Part shown: positions 6,511-15,154 of the stretch, in pieces
Numbering within the stretch: position 1 is the stretch's first letter
How the letters are laid out: each line of letters opens with the position of its first letter
NCBI GenBank assembly: GCA_029260235.1
Contig: JAJDDP010000011.1
Span: 1-63,996 of the forward strand
Length of the DNA stretch: 63,996 nt
Direction: 5' to 3'
Source: Phycisphaerae bacterium
GTDB lineage: Bacteria > Planctomycetota > Phycisphaerae > UBA1845
Notes under the pieces: model-generated
What the model saw: only the letters and a program-made list of their open reading frames with translations
What the model was told of the DNA's origin: nothing
Databases searched by the model: none
Program-made: the position numbers and the translations under genes

Positions 6511-9510
6511 ATGGCAGAGCGTACAAGCAATTTCTTTGAAGAGCAGGCGGCCGGCGCCTACAAGCCCACCGAGGTTGACGCGAAGTGGCAGCGGCATTGG
6601 TCGGAGAACAACACCTTCGCAGTGGGCAACCCGGGCGACCGTGGCTTCGACGCCTCCAAGCCCAAGTGCTATGTGCTGGATATGTTTCCGTATCCTTCGG
6701 GATCGGGGCTTCACGTTGGGCATCCGCTGGGCTACTGCGCCACCGACATCTACTGCCGCTACAAGCGGATGAAGGGCTTTAACGTCTTGCACCCCATGGG
6801 GTACGACGCGTTTGGTTTGCCGGCAGAACAGCACGCCATCGAGACTGGGGTCCACCCAGCCATCACTACCAAGCAGAACATCGAGACCTACCGCCGCCAG
6901 CTGAAGATGCTGGGCTTGAGCTACGACTGGGATCGGGAAGTGGCCACCTGCGACGCGTCCTACTACCGCTGGACGCAGTGGATCTTCCTCGAACTATTCA
7001 ACAGCTGGTATGACCAAGCCTTCGACTGGCAGGATGAGAACGGGCAACCCTACAAGGGCCGGGCTAGGCCTATTGTCGAATTGGTGGCGGAGCTTGAGGC
7101 GGGCAACCTAGGCCTCGATGCAGCCGGCAAAGTTGTGCGCGGTCCATCTGACGCACCACCCCGAGCGTGGACGGATCTGAATGAGAGAGAACAGCGTCAA
7201 GTGGTCAACGACCAACGATTGGCTTACATCGCTGAGGTAGATGTCAACTGGTGTCCCGCCATGGGCACTGTTCTGTCTAATGAGGAAGTGACCGCAAACG
7301 GGCTTAGTGAACGAGGGAATCATCCCGTATTCCGCAGACCCCTGAGGCAATGGATGATGCGGATCACCAAGTTTGCCGACCGCCTGTTGTCTGATCTGGA
7401 CAAGCTGAATTGGCCCGAGCCCATCAAACTGATGCAGCGCAACTGGATCGGCAGGAGCACTGGTGCCGAGGTTGATTTCGTCCTGGTCTCGGGAGGCCCG
7501 GACGCTCCGGTTGTCGATGATGTTGAAGGTTGGCAGAAGGAGCGGGCCGAAGCGGGGTTCCTAGCCAAACCCGAGGCGTTCACTATCCGCGTTTACACCA
7601 CCAGGCCCGACACGCTGTTTGGGGCCACCTACATGGTCATCGCCCCCGAGCATCCACTGGTAGAGAAGATCACCACCGATCAGCACCGCCAAGCTGTAGA
7701 AGCATATGTGAAGCAGTCGCGCCACAAGTCTGAGCTGGACCGCACCGCGGACACCAAAGAAAAAACCGGCGAGTTCACCGGCGCCTATGCCCTCAACCCG
7801 GTCACCGGCGAAAAGATCCCCGTCTGGGTGGCTGACTATGTGATGATGAGTTACGGCACCGGGGCAATCATGGCTGTGCCAGCCGGTGACACCCGCGATT
7901 TTGAATTCGCCCAGCTGTTCGACTTGCCCATCTCTGCCGTGGTCATGCCGGGTGATGACTGGCTGGGGCAATCGCAGCTTCGACCTACGACGCTCGCCGA
8001 CCTCAAGCTGGAGTCCAAAGAGGAATGGGAACAACTTCGCTGCGCCTATCGCCAAGCCCCGGCTGAGTTTGCCGAGGCGTTCACCGGGCACGGGATAGCC
8101 ATCAACTCTGGTCAGTTTGATGGCACTCCGACAGCCGAGTTCAAGACCAAGATCACAGCCTGGCTTGTGGATCGTGGAATTGGAAAAGCTGCGGTGAACT
8201 ACAAGCTGCGTGATTGGATTTTCAGTCGTCAGAAGTATTGGGGCGAACCGTTTCCGGTGCTTCACGGTGAAGATGGCTTGATCGAGGGGATGGACGGGCA
8301 CGATCTGCCGCTCGAATTGCCCGAGATGGACGATTTCAAGCCCACCCCCAGTGAAGGCGATTCCGAGGTGTTGCCCGAGCCGCCCCTGGGACGGGCCAAG
8401 GCATGGGTGCAGGTCGAAGAGGATGGCCAACAGTTTCGCCGCGACACCAACACCATGCCGCAATGGGCTGGTTCGTGCTGGTATTACCTGCGATTTTGCG
8501 ACCCCACCAATCCTTCCGAAGGCTGGAACATGATGGCCGAGGATTATTGGATGCCCGTCGATCTCTATGTGGGTGGGGCTGAGCATGCTGTGTTGCACTT
8601 GCTCTATGCCAGGTTCTGGCACAAAGCGCTCTTCGACCTGGGGCACGTTTCGGGTATTGAGCCGTTCAAGAAGCTGATCAATCAGGGGATGATTCAGGCC
8701 TTCGCCTACAAGGACAAGCGCGGGGCGACCATCGCGGTCGATAAGGCTGAAGAGATCGAAGAAGGCAAGTTCCGCCACATCGAGACCAAAGAGCCGCTCG
8801 AACAGGTCATCGCCAAGATCAGCAAGTCACTCAAGAACGTAGTCACACCCGATGACATTGTCGCTGAATTCGGGGCTGATGCGTTTCGCCTGTACGAAAT
8901 GTTCATGGGGCCTATCGAAGCATCGAAGCCATGGAACACGCGCGACGTCCCCGGCGTCTTCCGCTTGCTGAACCGCATTTGGCGGCTGGTAATAGACGAA
9001 GAAACCGCCGAGCTATCTTCTGCCCTCACCGATGACCAGCCCGACGACGATTTGAACCGCATCCTTCACAAGACCATCCAAAAGGTCGGCCATGACATCG
9101 AAGCATTCAAATTCAACACCGCGATTGGGCAGATGTTCGACTTCGTGAACACCCTGACCCGTCAGGAGAAGCGGCCGCGAAGTGCCATAGAGCCGTTCGT
9201 GCTACTGGTAGCGCCGTTTGCCCCGCACCTGGCTGAGGAGTTGTGGCAGAAGCTAGGCCACACCGAGTCGCTTGCCTACGCTCCGTGGCCAGAGTACGAA
9301 GAAGCGCTCACCAAGGAAAACCAGATCGAGGTGCCTGTGCAGATCAACGGGAAAATCCGCTCGCGTATCACCGTAGCCGCCGATGCGGACGAAGCAGCGG
9401 TTGAAGCAGTGGCAAGGGCCGACACGAAGATTGCAGCCGCGATTGAGGGCAAGACCATCCGAAAAATCATCGTGATCAAGGGCCGGCTGGTGAATATGGT
9501 TTGCGGGTAG
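6511..9510 (+). CDS. leuS: Leucyl-tRNA synthetase
   Basis: A 999-residue class I synthetase that charges tRNA-Leu in the cytoplasm. HVGH at 68-71 is the HIGH motif and KISKS at 769-773 the KMSKS motif; the WIGRS segment before the CP1 editing domain, the editing region itself (TTRPDTLFG) and the C-terminal tRNA-binding end (IRKIIVIKGRLVNMV) are all present. At 999 residues it is longer than most bacterial enzymes (about 860). Much of the excess is a ~60-70 residue insertion between the catalytic domain and the VNWCP segment (about residues 170-240, nt 7020-7230). The start MAERTSNFFEEQ was preferred over an in-frame extension to 6439 because homology-like sequence begins there; the binding site is weak. 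Confidence 0.97.
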   Translation: MAERTSNFFEEQAAGAYKPTEVDAKWQRHWSENNTFAVGNPGDRGFDASKPKCYVLDMFPYPSGSGLHVGHPLGYCATDIYCRYKRMKGFNVLHPMGYDAFGLPAEQHAIETGVHPAITTKQNIETYRRQLKMLGLSYDWDREVATCDASYYRWTQWIFLELFNSWYDQAFDWQDENGQPYKGRARPIVELVAELEAGNLGLDAAGKVVRGPSDAPPRAWTDLNEREQRQVVNDQRLAYIAEVDVNWCPAMGTVLSNEEVTANGLSERGNHPVFRRPLRQWMMRITKFADRLLSDLDKLNWPEPIKLMQRNWIGRSTGAEVDFVLVSGGPDAPVVDDVEGWQKERAEAGFLAKPEAFTIRVYTTRPDTLFGATYMVIAPEHPLVEKITTDQHRQAVEAYVKQSRHKSELDRTADTKEKTGEFTGAYALNPVTGEKIPVWVADYVMMSYGTGAIMAVPAGDTRDFEFAQLFDLPISAVVMPGDDWLGQSQLRPTTLADLKLESKEEWEQLRCAYRQAPAEFAEAFTGHGIAINSGQFDGTPTAEFKTKITAWLVDRGIGKAAVNYKLRDWIFSRQKYWGEPFPVLHGEDGLIEGMDGHDLPLELPEMDDFKPTPSEGDSEVLPEPPLGRAKAWVQVEEDGQQFRRDTNTMPQWAGSCWYYLRFCDPTNPSEGWNMMAEDYWMPVDLYVGGAEHAVLHLLYARFWHKALFDLGHVSGIEPFKKLINQGMIQAFAYKDKRGATIAVDKAEEIEEGKFRHIETKEPLEQVIAKISKSLKNVVTPDDIVAEFGADAFRLYEMFMGPIEASKPWNTRDVPGVFRLLNRIWRLVIDEETAELSSALTDDQPDDDLNRILHKTIQKVGHDIEAFKFNTAIGQMFDFVNTLTRQEKRPRSAIEPFVLLVAPFAPHLAEELWQKLGHTESLAYAPWPEYEEALTKENQIEVPVQINGKIRSRITVAADADEAAVEAVARADTKIAAAIEGKTIRKIIVIKGRLVNMVCG

Positions 9511-9710
9511 AGCTGGTTAGCGTAGCCAATGCCCCGCCCAAGCCCACACCTTTACTACCGCTCGGAGAAACGTGGCACCCGTTGATCAAACTACGATACT
9601 GTTGTCAAAAACTCATCCAACACCTTCTCGGTGCAGGGTAACGGCGTCTTGGATGATATCTTTCCTTCGACTCGTCTCCTTCAAGGAGCGCTCCTGGAGG
9701 CGGCCACCCG

Positions 9711-12707
9711 TCACCGGCGGTCTATGTTCACCTGTGTGGCAATCCCTTCTTGCGTGAAGCGGAGGTGTGCCGTCAATACGTCGATGGTCTCCAGCATTCC
9801 GCCCAGTGGTGACGACGGTGGAGGTGCATTGTGCCGCACCGGCTGTTCAAGCGTTCCGTGAACCGAACACAGCGCAGTCCCTTTCGAGGCATCGTACCGA
9901 TACGTACCACCGTCAGGACAGACCAGGCCGTAGCCGAGGTATGCCCGTGCAGAGTCATCGACGGAGCGATCCTGCAGTAGGCCGCAACGGCCCAGCATCC
10001 ATACTTGCGCGAGATTGCGCCACGAGATCTGACGTGCCTGCTGTTCCAAGAAATATGCCACCGACGGGCGAGCGAGTTCCGCAGCGCGTGGTGCGACGAA
10101 CAAGAGCACATTGGCATTCACGTCTGCTGACGCGACGGGGGTATTGTCTCGCGGTTTGTATAGTCGGTCGATCAGGCTCCGAAGCGAGGAAGGTTGAGTT
10201 GAGATGTAGAAGCCATCTTCAATCGTCGCGTAATAGAGAGCAGGTCCACGCTCGCTGACCGTACTTACTTCAGCATCTTCAGCCGTATTCTCCGGCTCAG
10301 GCTCGTCACTCTGAAATTGCCTGGCAAGCGTGCCGGAGGGGTCGGGCCCAATCTGGACGATGGTGATGTCGTGATACGGTTCCAGCGGGCGGAAGACCAC
10401 CGTGTTGGGTGCCGCCGTGGTGACCATCGTTTTCAAGGCGACAAGAAACACAGCCAAACTTACTTTGTTCTTGACGTGCACGCCCAACACAAACGACGCA
10501 TCGAATACATCGATGATCTCTCGGTTCGGCGTCCGTTGGGCTTGGTCGCGATCTCCCGATTCATATTGTCGCCGCACCAAAGTTCCGAACGCATCCGTAT
10601 CCTCGATCCAGAAGGTGACCCAGTCACCGAGCCAGTCGGAAGTCGTGTTCGTCCCGGTGACCGAGCCGAGCATGGTCGTGTACTGGGCCTTTTGGTTGCC
10701 GTCATTTAGGTGCATCACATAGCGTAGGAGTGTGTTCTCGCTGAACAGACTTGTACGGACGGTGATCGGCTCCCCGCCGGCTACATCTGCCATTTCGTTG
10801 TACTTGGACGAATCGATGAGCGGCAGAATATGGGTCTCCAGGGTGATCTTCTTGTCAATCCTGAATCGGATGCCAATTGGGTCGAAGAACCGACGCCAGT
10901 ATTGCTGATAACGGTCCCGGAAACGCCCGTAGGCTTCCGCTTCTTTCTCGGTAGCCAATTCCGAATCGAACTCGATCACCGGTTTCAGGAAGCCGACGTC
11001 GCCGCAGGCAGAGCTTCGCGCCTCGCCACTCTCAGCATCCCAGGTAATGACCCCATCCTCCGGGCCATAGAGGTCATCTGCATTCAGTGAGCGATTGGCG
11101 ACAAGTTGCTCAAAGGTCGGGCGGCTTGGGCCATGCTGGTAACCATGGAATATGGCGGCATTCGTTAGCATCTTCAGCGAGGTAGCAGCTCCGAGTCGAC
11201 GCTTCTGCTTGATCCGGACCTCTGGGCCGACCAGACGGCGGATGAACGGGTCGCTGAGATACAGGAAGCCGTCTTCGACGGAGTTGTCGAGTGGGAAGAC
11301 CACAGCCCGCATGTACTTGAAATCGCCTGCCTCCGCTAGGTTCGGTTTGCTGCCTTGGGCCGCGTCGATGATGCGCTTTAGCGCCGTCAGAGAATTACTG
11401 TACAGGCACACGTCATCGATCCAACAACGATGGCACGAGACGCGCCTGCGGGCATCAACCAGCCGCTCTATCCTGACCCCCTGGTACGTAGTTTCGTCGT
11501 GACGAGCAGCGCTGTTCTCCTGCTTCGTATGGGAGAACGGCAAATCTACGGCAGCCTGAAAGGCCTCTTTCGCGTGCACGTGAAAGAGGACCGTGACATC
11601 GGAGCCGTTCACGAGGTAGGGATCTGAACCGGAGACGGCGATCTCGCTGATGACTGCCGGACCGAGCAGGCGAGCAAGGATGTTGTCCGGCAAACAGAGC
11701 TGCTGGAGTGTACGGGCACGCGTGCCGTGATCAGTGCCCACGGGCTTGGCGAGGCGGAGGAGCGAGCCACCCCATTGGTCCGAGAAGTCGAGCAACTCAA
11801 GAAGCCGGGCTACGCTACGAAAACGAAGAAAGTAGTGATCCTCGGGGACCAGCGCGGCCAGCTTCCCGTGGATTGGGTCCTTTCCGCCACGCATCTCGGC
11901 GAACGGATGGGCTTTCACGGCGACAGCAGGGATGTCGCCGAACAAGACCTTTCGCTCCCCGCGGTCACGGTCGGGATTGGCCATTCGGTCAAGTTGCAAT
12001 GCCTCCTGGATCGCGAGCGCGCCACTAATGACCCCGTACTCCACTTCCTCTGGTTCCCGGATGCCCCCGGACCGGCGAGGCGGTACCTCTGCCAGCGGCA
12101 GACCGAACTTCCTGCGGGTTTGTTGTGCGGCGTAGGCGAAGAAGCCGCCCACGTCGCCAGCATATTCCCCCAGAATGCGAAACCACTCCGCCTGGGCGGC
12201 AGCCCAACTCTGGCGTGGAGACTTGTTGCCGGTGAGCTGCCCAGCCGCGCCGAGATCTAGAACCAACGGCGTCGTCCGCCAACTTCCATCGGTCGTCGGG
12301 TAGCGCAGCGACAGCTCAAGTGAGGTCGCGTCTGGGCACCGGCCGATGAACGTCAGTCGATCAAGTCGCGAGACAGGCTGCCGTGGTTCGGGCCGTTCGT
12401 ATTCAAGGTAGCACGGATAATTCCATTGGGGTTCGCCTACCAGTGAGGCCAGCCGGGGCCAAACCGTCTTCTGGCTCCTCCATGGCTGCTGTTCTATCGT
12501 CATGGTGCCCATGTCCTCTGGACGGCGAACAGCGACTCGAAATACAATCTGTTCACCGACGCTGGCTTTGAGGAGCGAGAGCACTTCAGGCTGGGCTGCG
12601 CGTGCAGTCAACTGCATGCCCTGCATACTCAACGTGCCTAGCCCGACGAAGAACAGAGTTTGCTGGACGAAGCCGATGTGTTTCTGGATGTTGGTCGCGC
12701 TGTTCAT
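9711..12707 (-). CDS. Very large secreted protein of unknown function
   Basis: The 998-residue reading starts at MNSATNIQKH, where GGAG stands a few bases upstream; the open frame runs further back but that extension looks non-coding. A hydrophobic segment ending at TARAAQ (about residues 15-38) is a likely signal peptide. No known domain was recognised with confidence. Three features stand out: a central CHRCW motif, many charged alpha/beta stretches suggesting several globular domains, and a C-terminal segment CPDGGTYRYD...CSVHGTL like the Cys pair at the end of type IV pilin-like proteins. The gene converges on leuS across about 200 bases that hold no further gene. Confidence 0.7.
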   Translation of the reverse strand: MNSATNIQKHIGFVQQTLFFVGLGTLSMQGMQLTARAAQPEVLSLLKASVGEQIVFRVAVRRPEDMGTMTIEQQPWRSQKTVWPRLASLVGEPQWNYPCYLEYERPEPRQPVSRLDRLTFIGRCPDATSLELSLRYPTTDGSWRTTPLVLDLGAAGQLTGNKSPRQSWAAAQAEWFRILGEYAGDVGGFFAYAAQQTRRKFGLPLAEVPPRRSGGIREPEEVEYGVISGALAIQEALQLDRMANPDRDRGERKVLFGDIPAVAVKAHPFAEMRGGKDPIHGKLAALVPEDHYFLRFRSVARLLELLDFSDQWGGSLLRLAKPVGTDHGTRARTLQQLCLPDNILARLLGPAVISEIAVSGSDPYLVNGSDVTVLFHVHAKEAFQAAVDLPFSHTKQENSAARHDETTYQGVRIERLVDARRRVSCHRCWIDDVCLYSNSLTALKRIIDAAQGSKPNLAEAGDFKYMRAVVFPLDNSVEDGFLYLSDPFIRRLVGPEVRIKQKRRLGAATSLKMLTNAAIFHGYQHGPSRPTFEQLVANRSLNADDLYGPEDGVITWDAESGEARSSACGDVGFLKPVIEFDSELATEKEAEAYGRFRDRYQQYWRRFFDPIGIRFRIDKKITLETHILPLIDSSKYNEMADVAGGEPITVRTSLFSENTLLRYVMHLNDGNQKAQYTTMLGSVTGTNTTSDWLGDWVTFWIEDTDAFGTLVRRQYESGDRDQAQRTPNREIIDVFDASFVLGVHVKNKVSLAVFLVALKTMVTTAAPNTVVFRPLEPYHDITIVQIGPDPSGTLARQFQSDEPEPENTAEDAEVSTVSERGPALYYATIEDGFYISTQPSSLRSLIDRLYKPRDNTPVASADVNANVLLFVAPRAAELARPSVAYFLEQQARQISWRNLAQVWMLGRCGLLQDRSVDDSARAYLGYGLVCPDGGTYRYDASKGTALCSVHGTLEQPVRHNAPPPSSPLGGMLETIDVLTAHLRFTQEGIATQVNIDRR

Positions 12708-12931
12708 GCTGGTCTCCTCGCTGGCAGAAGGCGTCGCCTTTGCCAGGCGAATAGTCTGAGCAGGATCGTGGCTAAAGATGGTATCAGGTTCGCTCTTTCT
12801 CCGGAAGTTTCTGGGGAGGGAGCCGCCCCGAGTTGCATCCCAGCAATTCTTGGGTGTCCACCGCCTCTCCCGCCAGGATGCGTCATATGTCCCATCATAG
12901 CCCAAACTCGTGCGCCGATACCCATGCAAAA

Positions 12932-12961
12932 GGGGCCGTGACTCTTCTGAGTCACGACCCC
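12932..12961 (-). terminator. Rho-independent terminator of the Cys-rich protein gene
   Basis: A 13-base stem (12932-12944 with 12949-12961) encloses a four-base loop. The one non-Watson-Crick position is a C-A mismatch in plus-strand RNA but a G-U pair in minus-strand RNA, and in the minus direction the stem is followed by TTTT. It therefore fits transcription coming from the gene that ends at 12999. Confidence 0.8.
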
Positions 12962-12998
12962 ATTGGTTTTTGGAGATACTAGATTGAAGATCCGGTGC

Positions 12999-14036
12999 TT
13001 ACGAGGTGCGGACGGCGGTGGCCGTTTCGACCATGACCTTGATCATTTCCTGGACCTTGGTCAGCCGCTCCATCGGGCATTGCTTCGCGCATGCCTCGGC
13101 AGAAGCGGTCTGGGCTGCACCTTTGCAGCAATCTTCTTTAGCCTTGCCTTTGCAGCAATCGCTTTTCTTGGCGTCGGCTGCGACGGTCTTGGCCTTGCTG
13201 CAACAACCGCTCTTCTTGGCGTCGGCTGAAGCGGTTTGGGCCTTGGCTGCAGAACCGCACTTCTTGGAGCAGGGTGCATCCTTAGAGGCAACGGCCGAGG
13301 CTGTCTTGGCCTTGCTGCAACAACCGCTCTTCTTGGCATCGGCTGAAGCGGTTTGGGTCTTGGCTGCAGAACCGCACTTCTTTGCACATGGCGAATCCTT
13401 GCCAGCCACAGTCGAAGCTGTCTTCGAGCAGGCTTTGGAGCAAGGAGATTTGGCTTTGCCGTCTTCGCTAACTCCCGTGTTGCTGTCGCTGGCGAGGCGG
13501 GCGATGGCTTTGCGGACGGCGTCGGCGGCGGCGTTGGCCTTTTCCTGAGACTCAAAATCCAGGCCGGCCAAGCGGTAGGTCATCTTGACGCCTTTGGTCT
13601 TGGCGATCTTCTGGGCTGTCTTTGAGCAGCCGATGCAGTCTTCACCCACGACATAGCGAACGACCAGCATATCGTCGGCTTGCTTCTCAAGCAGGGTAGC
13701 TAAGGCGCCACTGGCTTCGGGGCGGCTATCAAAGGTCTTACCAGCTACTTCAAACTTCACCTTGCTCGGACAACCCGCTGTCTTTGACGCCGTCTCGTAG
13801 CAGGGCGTCTTGGTATCACCGGCCACGAAAAGCATCTGCGGCAACTTACCCATGGCCTTGGCAACGGCGCTTGTACCCGCCTTACCGCAGCAGCCACCCT
13901 TGCCTGAGACCAACTCAGCAGACTTGCTACACTTAGCCTTGCCGGTCTTGGTGGCACACTTACTTGGCTCGCCCGCAAAAGCGGCGACGGCCGTCATCGC
14001 AACCGCTATGGTTGCCAAAAAGGTGAATCTCTTCAT
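12999..14036 (-). CDS. Secreted cysteine-rich tandem-repeat protein
   Basis: A 345-residue protein with a clear signal peptide (cut near AFAGEP, residue 22) and a strong AAGGAGTC ribosome binding site. I count 24 cysteines, five pairs of them adjacent (GCC or DCC). The N-terminal half has two similar ~50-residue modules (KFEVAGKTFDS and MTYRLAGLDFES), the second preceded by the CxxC motif DCIGC. The C-terminal half is Lys/Ala/Ser-rich with two 39-residue repeats containing PC(A/S)KKCGSAAK and KKSGCCSKAK, then further CC units. Its composition suggests metal binding or disulfide chemistry outside the cytoplasm; this is inference. It ends at a good terminator and appears to be a single-gene unit. 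Confidence 0.82.
   Translation of the reverse strand: MKRFTFLATIAVAMTAVAAFAGEPSKCATKTGKAKCSKSAELVSGKGGCCGKAGTSAVAKAMGKLPQMLFVAGDTKTPCYETASKTAGCPSKVKFEVAGKTFDSRPEASGALATLLEKQADDMLVVRYVVGEDCIGCSKTAQKIAKTKGVKMTYRLAGLDFESQEKANAAADAVRKAIARLASDSNTGVSEDGKAKSPCSKACSKTASTVAGKDSPCAKKCGSAAKTQTASADAKKSGCCSKAKTASAVASKDAPCSKKCGSAAKAQTASADAKKSGCCSKAKTVAADAKKSDCCKGKAKEDCCKGAAQTASAEACAKQCPMERLTKVQEMIKVMVETATAVRTS
13195..13428 (-). repeat. Two tandem copies of a 117-base coding repeat
   Basis: Copies begin at 13195 and 13312. Their first ~70 bases differ at only a few positions, while the rest of each unit has diverged. Each encodes 39 residues with one PC..KC and one GCC motif. The high DNA identity points to recent duplication or ongoing slippage. 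Confidence 0.8.
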
Positions 14037-14453
14037 CGTTGACTCCTTCTGTTTGTTGCAGATCGTATCTGACTCGTTCGTGCCCAGGACTACCGAGGCA
14101 AACTATCATTCGCATACGACTGAACCCGGATGGGCGGTCGGCTTATTCCGACCAACTCTGAGAAACACCCAGCCCGGGTTGATGTGCCTCTCAGTATATC
14201 AGGATAGTCTGCCCCAGAGGCGAGGATTCTGGTGTCAGCTTTGTAACACAGCCATCGGCGGCAACTACGGCGGGCCTGGAGATGTAATCTGTTGTCGCCG
14301 GTCGGGCGGTTGGATGCGGCGGGCATTTGAGGCGGTAACTGGCCCACAGCAAGCAGAACAGCCCATGCCGATGGTGTTCAGGCGATCATCGAACACGCGA
14401 CGTTATGGGCTGCCGCGCCGCACGCCTAGCCAGTGTCCTCATCGACCCCGGGC
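14037..14453 (-). other. 417-base gap between the Cys-rich protein and ferredoxin genes
   Basis: No convincing ORF, tRNA or repeat was found. The part next to 14036 must contain the promoter and leader of the Cys-rich gene, with its ribosome binding site at 14041-14046. A short inverted repeat GTCGG/CCGAC lies near 14138-14152. No matching -35/-10 pair could be chosen with confidence. Confidence 0.4.
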
Positions 14454-14789
14454 TTACCCGCCTGCAGTAGGATCCAGCATGTCCTTTTTGTCTTCGACGT
14501 CCTTGAATTCATCTGCCTCAGGCAGGGCATCCTTCTGGGCGTCGATGACAGGCCAGTCTTCGGTATACTTGGCGTTGATCTCAACATAGTCCGCCCACTT
14601 ATCGGGCAGTTCATCTTCGGCGAAGATGGCTTTGGTCGGACACTCGGGGATGCACAGACCGCAGTCGATGCAAGTATCCGGATCGATCACCAGGAAGTTT
14701 GCACCCTCGTGAAAGCAATCCACCGGGCAGACAGCTACGCAGTCCGTGTATTTGCACTTGACGCAAGGCTCAGCAACGATATGGGCCAT
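14454..14789 (-). CDS. fdxA: Seven-iron (or 8Fe) ferredoxin, FdxA-like
   Basis: A 111-residue soluble electron carrier. Cysteines at 9, 12, 17, 21 and 25, then 40, 43, 46 and 50, reproduce the pattern of Azotobacter-type ferredoxin I, in which one [3Fe-4S] and one [4Fe-4S] cluster are bound; the CxxCxxxxCxxxCP start and [12 protein letters not shown] are diagnostic. The tail after residue 55 ([12 protein letters not shown]) is also family-typical and here ends in an acidic extension. With Cys12 present the first cluster could be 3Fe or 4Fe. GGAG eight bases before the ATG supports the start. Redox partners are not evident nearby. Confidence 0.93.
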   Translation of the reverse strand: MAHIVAEPCVKCKYTDCVAVCPVDCFHEGANFLVIDPDTCIDCGLCIPECPTKAIFAEDELPDKWADYVEINAKYTEDWPVIDAQKDALPEADEFKDVEDKKDMLDPTAGG

Positions 14790-15154
14790 AGTTTACACTC
14801 CGTTCGGGCGCTATTCTCAGTAGGTTCTAGCCACAAACATCCCAGAATTCCAGGGGGTTTTCAACTGGTCGATCACCGCCGCCCGGGAATCTTGGGATCT
14901 GACTCGGACGACCACAGCCCGAACCAGATTATCCAGGGATTATGCCGTCAAATCCACAGAGGGCAAGTTGCGGACAGACGCGCCCCAGATTTTTTGCCAC
15001 GGCCCACTCCGCCAGAATCTGAGGCGGCGGCTTTTCTTGAAGGAGATGAGGGCGGGCGGACAGTTTCGCCGCATGGTATCCGAGGTGTTATGTGCGTGTG
15101 ATCGACATCCTCAGCGCCAAGATGGGAATGGGCGATAGGAGGGTGAGTTCGTGC
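14790..15154 (+). other. 365-base divergent intergenic region without a supported gene
   Basis: This separates the ferredoxin gene (leftward) from the membrane protein gene (rightward), so promoters for both are expected. On the minus strand TTGAAA followed 17 bases later by GATGTT is a weak candidate for the ferredoxin. AGGAGGGTGA at 15137-15146 is a ribosome binding site for the rightward gene. Nothing else was identified. Confidence 0.35.

Noticed and set aside
7561-8778. 405-codon ORF on the minus strand
   Set aside because: It lies opposite leuS and reflects the high-GC codon bias of that gene; it has no start signal or recognisable domain.
9511-9710. Possible small RNA or gene between leuS and the 998-residue gene
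   Set aside because: Only weak hairpins (CTCC/GGAG near 9676-9690) are present and no ORF or terminator with a T run was seen.
13061-13555. 164-codon ORF overlapping the Cys-rich gene in another frame of the same strand
   Set aside because: Its Arg/Pro/Ala-rich repeats are the frame-shifted reading of the Cys-rich repeats, whose own frame has a signal peptide and ribosome binding site.
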